From the NCBI GenBank assembly GCA_016987375.1, contig PJRA01000453.1, positions 1,030,856 to 1,094,855 on the forward strand: a DNA stretch of 64,000 nt, in the 5' to 3' direction. The notes under the pieces were generated by a model that was not told the origin of the DNA, searched no databases, and saw only the letters and a list, made by a program, of their open reading frames with translations. Made by a program: the position numbers and the translations under genes. How positions within the stretch are numbered: position 1 is the first letter of the stretch; every line of letters begins with the position of its first letter. Of this stretch, positions 55,261 through 64,000 are shown one piece after another. Source of the stretch: Brachionus koreanus (Eukaryota > Rotifera > Eurotatoria > Ploima > Brachionidae).

Positions 55261-58200
55261 TTAATTTTTTTGCTTAATTTTTTCTGATTAATTAGAAATA
55301 TGTCAAAAAAGTTTTTTTTAAATAAATATTTTAAAATTAAATTAACCTAAAATAGAATTTTAGTTGTTTGTAGTTTAGTTATCACCATGGATTTTTAATT
55401 TAGACAAAGAATATTTTAATTTTTTACATTTTAAATGATGCATTGAAAATAATTGACGTAAACTGGCTTTTTTTTTGTTTTAATTTAAGCAACAATTTTA
55501 ATTCAAATGTTTAAATTGAGAAAATAATTTAAAATATTTTTATCTATTGGAAAAAAAATTTAATTAAATAAAATACTCGAGCCCTTAAAATTTTTTGATA
55601 AAATTTATTTTTAAAGTTGCCATGACGATTTAGATTTCCGTTTTAATTAATTTAAAAAAAAAATTTCAATTTTTAAATTTAGCTCTTTAAAAATTAATTA
55701 AATTTAGAATAGATAGTAGTTTTAATTGAGATGAATTTTAATTGAAAAAAGAAAAAAAAGAGAGAAATTTTATTTTAATCAACATTAACTTATTTAAATA
55801 CCAGTTGTTGATTTGAATATAAATTGAATTTAAAATTAATAAAATAAATTAAATCTTTTTCAAATATCATTTATCCTTTAATAATAGCTGATAAATTTTT
55901 GAGCTCAAATTTCTTCAATATTTTTTTTGCACATGATCATAGACTAAAATTGTTTGAGATCTGTTCAAAATATCACATGGAGCATTAGTATTAACTTTTA
56001 TTTAAGTTTTTTTTTTTTATTTAAATCGGTCATTAGATTCTCAAGAATTTATATATTTAAAAAAGCTTAAAATTTTAAATTTAATAAAAATTTATTTGTG
56101 TAATTAAAACTAAATGCTAAATTAAATAAACCAAGCTATTTATTTCGTTTATTTGTTGGCCGAACTAAAAATATTTCTATTAGAAAATAGAAAAAAAGTA
56201 GGCTTTGACTTTTTCATTAATGAAAACAAATTTTTTTCTATTTCCAAGTATAAAGGTTAAATTACTCGATTCGTGCCAGAAATCTCTTTAACCGAAAAAA
56301 ATAGACTAAAATTTCAAATGAATATGTCTTTATAAAATTTGAAAAAAAATTTATTTTTTTATATTTACTTATTTTTGTTGTTAGTCCTAAAAAACTAACT
56401 AATCCGAACAAAAAAATCAAATTTTTTTGAATATATTTAAAATAATTATTAATTTTCAGGTTTATGTTTTTTTTGCTAGAAAATTATAATTACTTAGGTG
56501 ATTGAAGTATCTAATAGATCTCAAGAAAAATTATTCAACCGTTTTCAAGAGAAGCAATTAATATGAACCGGCTAGAATTGAATAGTTTACTAGCAACAAA
56601 AAAAAATGCTTTTGTAATTTTGTTTTTACCCAATTTTTTTTTTGTCTAAAATGCGAATTCTTATCAATTAAAAAAATTTAAATTTCAACGATAAAAAAAT
56701 TTTTAAATTTTAAATTTTTGTGATTATAAAAATGGTGAAATAAAATGAAAGAATGCCATTAAGCATCATTTAAATTTGAAAAAAAAATTTTATCATTATT
56801 TTTCTATGTTTAATTTGAAAATTTTTCGAAGGGTCTGGATTTGAGTGTGCACTTTTGGGTCCAGAAAAAAACAATCAAAGCAGACTATGTTGGTAAATTA
56901 TTTGTCTTGAAAAGCTTTGAAATGCTAGCATAAAGTGTTTTTATTATTTTCTTTTTTTTCAGACTCGAATGGAGGTTAGGATTTATTAAATTTAAAATTT
57001 TTTAAAAATTATAATTAGCCAAAATAATCATAAAAATGATAATGAACGAGAGAAATTATCGATTTTTTTTAATTTAAACTTTTTAGTTGGTTATAAAAAA
57101 AAATAAAAGAGAATTGCAACTTACAATAGGGAGAGAAATATTTTATAAAAATATGAAAATTTAAAAAAAAAGGATGAAAATTTTCTTTTTTTTATTTATT
57201 TTTTTTTTTCAAATATAATTTTGCTTTCAAGTTTTCTGCATATCGATTTTATGTCAGTAAGCTAGTAAAGAGGAAAATTTTATTAAAATTAAAATTTTTT
57301 TTAAATATTTCATCCTTCTGTCTTTAATGACGCAAGCTTGTTTAGAATTAATCTGGCATTATCAAAGCTTAGGTTTATTAATTTTTGATAGAAAATTTTC
57401 GAACTGTCTTCAAATAGCTTGTAATGGATTTCTAGAGGGTCATTTAGCCCCATTTCAAGGTGTTTTAAAGTAAATTTTTTTTTAAATTAGAAATTTAGGT
57501 AAATAGTCATGAGCCATCACGTACTCTTCAAATGATTGCATATCTATTTAAATTTGGCACAGTTTGTGTAATTTACTTAAATTTTGGAGCACAATTAAAA
57601 ATTAAAATAAAATTAATAGTTTTTGGTCACTTATTTTTTAAAAGGCTATCTCGACATATTCGATTTATTTTTCCGTATTCTAATTTAAGCTCTTATTTTG
57701 GATTATACGTATATTTTTTCTTTTCGAGGAGTAGATTAATCTATCAGTTGGAGATCTTTAATACAAATGTTAATAAGACTTAATTTTAAATTTCCATTTT
57801 TTTTCTCTATTCTCTTTTTTTAATTATGGTATTAATTAATTTTAATTTTTATTGATTTGAGCGTTGACAACGAATAAATTTTATTTTTAAGCCAAACAAA
57901 AAAAAATCAAAAATTTTTTTATTAATTTTAACTTGAAAATATTTTAAGTTTATTAAAAAAAAAAAGCTTAAGCTGAATCTTTTAAGTTTTTAAATTAGAA
58001 TAAATTAAGATAAAATAAATGATAAAATTTGAAATTTTTTCATAATTTCTTACAAGTAATATAAGTTTTTTTTTTATTAGGAGTAAGCATAAATTTATTT
58101 TTTTTTTATTTTTTTCAAATTTTATTATTTAATATGAACGTTTGGGCAATTAAAAAAAATATATATTTTTTATACAAGAATTTAGAAGAAAAATAATCAT

Positions 58201-59855
58201 ACATTATTTATTTGATTCATAATTTTAAAATTAAATATTATATTTCCTTTCTTAAAAAATTTAAATTATCTTTTTACTGCATAATCTTTTCTTTTTTTTT
58301 CTTCAAGAAACACTAGCAGACTTATGGCATTAAAAAATGCATACAAAGTTAATCTTTAATTAAATTAAAATTGTTGTTTTTTAAAGATGAAGAAAGAAAA
58401 AATTTTTTATGAGCTAAATTTACGATTATTTTAGATAGTTAATCTCATTATGAAAAATGTTGTTGTTGTTGTTTTATTTTCTTCTAAAAAAATTTAAAAA
58501 AAAAACAATAGTTTTGAAAGACCCAAATTTTGTCCATTTTTAAACTATTTGAAATATCAAAAAAAATTTTAAATTTATTTTGTTTGTTTTTGATAAAATC
58601 AGAATTTAAAAAGTTTTTTTTTTTTTTAATTTTTTTTTAAACATATTTGTTTATTCAATAGAATCAAATTCTTTAATATTAATTTACAAAATCATAATTT
58701 AAATAAAAATTTTAAATTATAATTTAAGATAGAATTTTTGATTTTATATTTAGTTTTTCTCGATTGAACTGTTTGATTAGAAGCCAATTTTTTAAATTAT
58801 GTTTATTGAAAATAAATTCGACCAGTGGAGTATATCTTTTTTTTCTCAATTTTTTTTCATTATTGATTTGATTTATATTTCCACTAGATCTTTGTTTAAG
58901 AATTTTATTAATTTATTTTTTAAAGAACGCAATTTTTCTTGTTTTCTCAGCATTGAGAGCAAGTCAGTAATTAGAAAATAATTTTATAGTTTAATTTTTC
59001 TCTAATATGCATAGCGACATTAGTAGAATGAAATTAATTAAAAAAAAAAGAGCATTTGGGTTTTAAAAATTTGTAAGATTAATTTTTTAGCTGGCTTGTG
59101 TCTGAGCTATTGGACAACAACAATGAGAAAATATTCAAAAATGAAATGTCAATAGATTAGTTTAGTTTAGATGGCAATTTGTTTTATATTTTAGACTAGG
59201 CTGGATACAAATTTTTCTTTTTTAAAATAAATAAAATTTATATTCTAATGATAATTTAAAGCTAGTGACATTTTTAATATAAAAAATAAAAAAAAAAACT
59301 AATTTTTAATGCTATGAATAATTTGTTTGGGAAAAATTCGCATTTAAGTGTCAATGAAAAAATAATAATAAAAAAAAAAAACAAAAAAGTTTAATTTTTT
59401 TATTGAACTTGGATTTAATTAAATGTCCAGTATTTGGACTGTTGAATCATAAAAAAAAAACGTTAATCCGCTCAGTAATAATTTAAAAAAATATTGATTT
59501 TTTCGCCCAATATTTGCTCATAAGTTCAATCGAGTTCAATCAAATCACACACACTCACACACTCTGTCCATAGTTAAATCGTCAAATTATGTCTGAACTT
59601 AATTCTGACTGAACTCACGCATATGCACAGAACAAAGACCTCTATTTCTCGCCCCCTCACTCTTTCTCTCTCTCTCTCTCTTTCTCTTTTTTTCAACTCA
59701 CGTTTTGATTAATTTTTTTTAAATTTTCAAAAATGGTGAAAAATTAATTTTTAGTTGTTAAAACATTTTTAAGAAAAATTGATTTAAATATAAAAAATAA
59801 AAAAAAAAAAATAAAACGAAAAGAACAAACAAAAGAGCAAAATTGAAGCTAGCAA
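55261..59855. other. 4.6 kb intergenic stretch, no gene seen
   Basis: Very A+T-rich with repeated long T and A runs. The open frames at 57532-57783 and 58799-58981 are hydrophobic low-complexity and not called. Close to the zinc-finger gene the composition changes: CA-rich sequence near 59546-59562 and a CT tract at 59661-59687, which may belong to its promoter or 5' UTR. Confidence 0.5.
59661..59687. repeat. CT-rich microsatellite upstream of the zinc-finger gene
   Basis: A nearly pure CT/TCTC tract lies about 170 bases before the start codon. It could be a simple repeat, a pyrimidine-rich 5' UTR or a GAGA-type element on the other strand; only the repeat is directly visible. Confidence 0.85.
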
Positions 59856-62515
59856 ATGATGGATTACATGATGGAGGCGAATCGGGCGATCAATCCGGCA
59901 AATAGCGTGAGCACAAGCGAAGAGACTGACGAAGAAGAGTTGTTCGACGAGGACGAAGACGTGCCGATGCAGCAGCGGGGCGGCGGCAGCGCGGCAAAGA
60001 CCAGGCGCAAGCAAGTCAAACCGGTTCGCATAATGAACGAGAAGCCGGAGACGAGCAGCTGTGAGAGCAAGATGCAGTGTGGTTTTTGCTCGAGCCAGTG
60101 CGACGATCTCAACGTTCTCAAAAACCATTTGTACAAAGACCACATCGAAGAAATTCTAAATCATCTAGTCAGCCAGTCGGCGCAGCCCAAGAGCAACATG
60201 AGCGTCCAAAAGCTAGAAACTTTTTGCACCATATGCAAAAAAGAAGTTTGCAACAAATATTTTCTAAAATCACATTTGCTAAACAAGCACGGCGTTCAGC
60301 TCGAAGACTATTTGGCAAGCAACACATCTAGCGAGCCGGCGCAGCCGTCATCGCAAGCGGCGTTGTACGCGGCAGCAGTCGCCAACGAACTTATTGAAAA
60401 TCACGCTCAAAATTTGAGTTTAGCCACGCTGAGCTCGGCGCTTACGCAGCGCTACGCCGGCTCAAATAACTTTTCGCCAAACAATTTCGACTATTTTTTG
60501 AACTCGTCGTCCAAGTTGATCGACGAGCCAAGTGCCAAAAAAGACGACGATCAAACCACTCTTCTCAATCAGTACTTGAGCATGGCCCTTCAGCCCCAGG
60601 CCACACAGGAGACACCCACTTCTAATACGTCGTGCGATCTATGCCAGAAACAGTTCTGCAACAAGTACTATTTGAAAAAGCACAAAGTTGACGTGCACGG
60701 CCTCGAGCCCCAAAGTGCCAAGTCAAATCACTCGATAGAGTCGGTGCAGGCTGCTGCCACCCTATCCATGCTAATCAACCCTTTCTTGCTGCTGAACAAC
60801 ACGCCGGCGCCTTCCACCGACTCGGCCAGTCCTGCCACTGTCAAAGAGGAGTCCGACGACAAGACCGCGCTCGCTGCTGCACCGGTCGACGAGCCTGCTC
60901 CGTCTCTTTCTCAAGAGCAGCTCTCCACCGAGGCTCCGGATCTTGCCTGCGACATTTGTGGCAAATGCTTCAAAAATGCCGACTGTTTGAGCATGCACAA
61001 ACTGAACAAGCACAAACTAAAACCGTTGAGTGACGTTCAATCGAACGTTCTATCCAGCGAGTCGTTTTGCGAGTATTGCAACAAGTCGTTTTGTAATAAG
61101 TATTTTTTGCGCACACACATGAGCAAAGCACATGGCAAAACTTTGATTATTGAGAGTAGCGGACAAAATTCTATGCTCGACTCGGCCGACGACGAAACAT
61201 TTTTTGCATCTAAAGTTGTCGATCGAGTTCAATGTGACATTTGTCAAAAGCAAGTGTGCAACAAATACTTCCTGCGTACACACAAACAAAAAGTAATTTT
61301 TTTGGTCAAAAAAAAATTTTTTTTTTTTTTTAATTAAAATTTTTTCAATTGATATTAGAAAAAATGTCTTAAATGAAAAAAAAATTTTTTTTTTTGTTTT
61401 TCACAACCATAAATATTAATTAATTAATTAATTATTTGGTCGAAAAAAAAATTTTTTTTTATTAGAAAAAATGTCTGTAATGAAAAAGAAAAAAAAAAAA
61501 TTTTTTTTATCAAAAATTTGATATAAGAAAAAATGTTTGTAATGAAAAAAAAAATTTATTTTTACAGGTGCATGGAATATATGACACAGAGACAACTAAT
61601 AGTGAAGAGAATGAGTGCGGCGAGCTGGACATGAGCGAGCCGATGGGCGGCGAAATGCATGACTCGATCGAGGAGAGCCACGAGGTGACACTGGCCGAAG
61701 AGATTCTGCCCTCGCCGCCCTCGACCTCGCCGTCCACAGCGCCCATCATTGACAATCAAAATTCGTTTTGTAACATATGCAAGCGAAAATTTTACTCATA
61801 CAACTTTTTGCGTCACCACATGAACAAAATACACGGCATTAAGCTGGCGAAACGCGAGCCGCTCAAAGACGAAAACGAGCACTCGCCCCGGCATCAACAA
61901 AACAAAGAGTCGACACCCAAAAGTCTCCTAATGAAAAAGCTCAATCGTCTTCCACTAAGCAATTCGCTACTCAATTTAGTCAATAGTTTCAAGTGTCGTT
62001 TGTGTTCGAAAGATTTTAAGAATAAACCGTTGCTAAAGCAACACGTTCAAAACAGTCACAAGATCAAATTTTCGGAATATGTGGCCAAGTATGTGCATGC
62101 CGAACAGTCTAGTACGTCACTGGCACGCTCCATTCTTCTAAACAATTTGTTCAACTCGTCGCCGGCTTCGTCTTCGCCGAGCAAGAACTTCAAATTCAAG
62201 AATAAACGAATGGACGCTGGCCGCAAGAGAAAAAACTCGGGCAATTCGGTCGGTCAGTCGTCAATCGAGAGCTCTGTGTCGAAAAAGTCGCGCACATCCA
62301 GCGACAACGAAATAAACGACATGATTAAGCAATGCAAGTCCATGTACCAAAACGAGGGAAATTTACAGGCGTTCATGCTCGAAAAGGACGAGTCCGAGCC
62401 GGACGAGAATGCCTGCTTCATGCCATGTTTGGTCTATTTGCCTGTCAAGGGCAGAATTAACGATCAAATATCGGTCAGAATTAAGCTTAGACCCATCAAA
62501 CAGGATAACGAATGA
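59856..62515 (+). CDS. eight-finger C2H2 zinc-finger protein with CNKY[FY]L-type fingers
   Basis: Two exons, 59856-61292 and 61568-62515, joined in phase 0; 794 residues. The N-terminus is acidic (EETDEEELFDEDED) then basic. C2H2 fingers start at about residues 75, 124, 260, 365, 405, 460, 547 and 621. Four of them share the unusual helix start CNKYFL or CNKYYL. They are widely spaced by Ser/Ala/Pro-rich linkers rather than by TGEKP linkers, so they may act singly or in protein contacts as well as DNA binding. The sixth finger is completed only by splicing: its last His comes from the first codons of exon 2 (VHG). A Lys/Arg-rich stretch (about nt 62195-62300) is a likely nuclear signal. Probably a nuclear regulator; family name not recognised. 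Codons are G+C-richer than in neighbours. Confidence 0.9.
61293..61567 (+). repeat. zinc-finger gene intron with internal near-tandem repeats
   Basis: The 275-base intron (K|GTAATT to TTTACAG|GTG) contains three copies of a unit of the form (T)TAGAAAAAATGTCTTAAATGAAAA followed by A and T runs, starting at about 61357, 61462 and 61524, with changes between copies. It looks like local duplication by slippage. Confidence 0.6.
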
Positions 62516-64000
62516 AATTTTACGCGCGCGCATTGCCTTTTATGACAAATCCGAATTTTTATTTTTTAAAAAATTATTTGAAAAAAAATAGTCAATTTTT
62601 TTCTCTCTCTTTTTTTTTTTTTTTTTAATTTAGTGTGTTCTTTTATCAAGCGAGTTTTGTTGTTGTGCTAAATGTTAGTAGTGGGTGCGTGTGTGTAAAT
62701 TTTAATATTTTTTTTTTTGTAATTAATCGAGTTATTTGATTATGAAGCTAATGACAATTTTAAGTTTGTAATTTTTTTTTTTTTACTCGGTTAAAAATTA
62801 CACAGTTGAGTTATGAAAAACAAACAAAAATAAAAGCAAATTATCTGGTCTTCTCTTAAACAATTATTTGAGTTAAATTCTAAACTATTCTATTGAAAAG
62901 AAAAATTCTTCTTCATCTTTTTTTTTTTTTTGATAAATTTCTAATTTTTATCTTTCTATTTTATACTCAAAATTTTAATCTAATTTTTTGTTGTGTGTTG
63001 AATTTTATATCTAAAATTTAAAAAATAAAATTAATAATTTTAATTAATTGTTCTCTTTTCGAAGTTTGAGTAAGAAAAATCATAAAAAATAATTTTTAAC
63101 CTATTTTGTAAATACTAAATATTTATCTAAGTCGAACAACAGTTTGAATCCGACAAAAATCTCTCTTTAAACTCATTAATCAAAAGAAAAGTTAGTTTAA
63201 CCTCATAAAAAAAAAGTAAAATAACCATGGTGATTTGAATTAATTTTTTTCAAATTAATTACTAATTTTATTTTGAATTAATAATATTTAAAATTTTTAA
63301 ATTTCTCCATTGTTTTTATTTAACAACAAATAAATAAACAGAAATTCTATTAGATTGATCAAATAATTATTTTTTTAATCATTGAGCTATTGAATTCAGG
63401 AATAGTAATTTTAAAGCATGGCAGCCATGGCTTTAAAATTTTAATTTTTTTTGAAAATAAATTTTAAATCTCAATCAAAAAAAAATATTGTTTTCGTATT
63501 TGAAAAAAAAATACAGAATTTAATGAAATCAATCAAATTTTTTAATTTTTAAAATTTTGTTCATTTTCAATTATATCTGTGCTTTTGATCAATATTATCA
63601 GCCTTTGAGAATTTTACGATGATCGAATATCTTGAAAATCAATAACTTATCAAGTAATTAATCTTGATGCTTTGATTAAATTAATTCTAAGTTCAATCGT
63701 TATTAAAAATGACCATTGTCTACTAACATTTAGAATAGAACTTAATTGATAAAATCTAATTTCATAAAAATATCCGTATCTGATGGATTACAGCAATTAA
63801 TCAATTTCTTTGATAAAAAAAATAAAAATTTATTTATTTTTTATTAAAATAACTGAAATTGGTTTAGTGAAATTTGGTACAAAATAAAAAAATAGAACAA
63901 AAATCTATGCTTAAAAAGCTAATAACTTTTTTTCTGAAGGCTTTTAATAAGCTCTGTAAGCGCAACAAACTGCAACATACTTAGTTGCACAAAAATCAAA
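62516..64000. other. 3' flank of the zinc-finger gene, no further gene seen
   Basis: A+T-rich with AATAAA-type signals from about 62830 onward. A near-palindrome (TTTTAAAGCATGGC and GCCATGGCTTTAAAA) lies at 63410-63438. No coding sequence seen before the window ends. Confidence 0.5.

Noticed and set aside
57532..57783. 83-residue frame in the 55-59 kb gap
   Set aside because: Phe/Ile/Leu-rich with no motif; no start context or neighbours supporting a gene.
63410..63438. Near-palindrome with GCATGGC/GCCATGGC centre as a mobile-element end
   Set aside because: No target duplication or second copy seen; short palindrome only.

Overview
The window is nuclear DNA from an animal. It is very A+T-rich, with long A and T runs. 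Genes are split by GT-AG introns, there is one intron-containing tRNA-Ser, and the proteins belong to metazoan families: WDFY3/ALFY, INTS15, MUL1, CNPase, a PIM kinase, an Enigma/ZASP-type PDZ protein, TK1, REXO2 and NAP1. Very high A+T, many short introns and intergenic gaps of a few kb suit a small-genome spiralian such as a monogonont rotifer, but that placement is inference; no marker gene settles it. Two assembly gaps are present (12524-12525 and 31074-31224).

Layout. 1-2800: no gene seen. 3078-4358 (+): single-exon PIM-family kinase with an altered glycine loop. 6345-7214 (-): Ser-rich protein with two PP1-docking-like motifs. 9573-10793 (-): INTS15, head to head with MUL1 at 11286-12417 (+). 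12.4-16.6 kb: no gene, one possible TTAA-flanked element. 16579-25175 (+): five-exon coiled-coil protein with two EB1-binding SxIP-type motifs, resembling NCKAP5/NCKAP5L; its introns carry small inverted-repeat elements. 25.2-29.6 kb: mostly empty, with a Cys-rich EB/EGF-like fragment. 29562-32723 (-): PDZ protein of the Enigma/ZASP type whose intron holds a long inverted repeat with a 9-bp target duplication around the 151-base gap. 34452-34570 (-): tRNA-Ser(AGA) with a 37-base intron. 34835-36159 (+): CNPase. 38438-51337 (+): WDFY3 in six exons, with a LINE relic in one intron. 51670-55260: compact cluster of REXO2 (+), a small KVTF protein (-), TK1 (+) and NAP1 (+). 55.3-59.8 kb: no gene seen. 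59856-62515 (+): eight-finger C2H2 protein.

Most exon joins were made by eye from splice consensus, reading phase and similarity to remembered family members; the summed exon lengths are whole numbers of codons for each multi-exon gene. The genes are mostly unrelated housekeeping and cytoskeletal genes. The exception is the TK1/KVTF/NAP1 cluster, whose members fit S-phase or mitotic roles; TK1 and the KVTF gene share a 280-base divergent promoter region. I did not find a new multi-gene system. The least expected items are the two small inverted-repeat elements, the kinase with two of three loop glycines missing, the PP1-docking-motif proteins and the 17-bp perfect hairpin beside the LINE relic.
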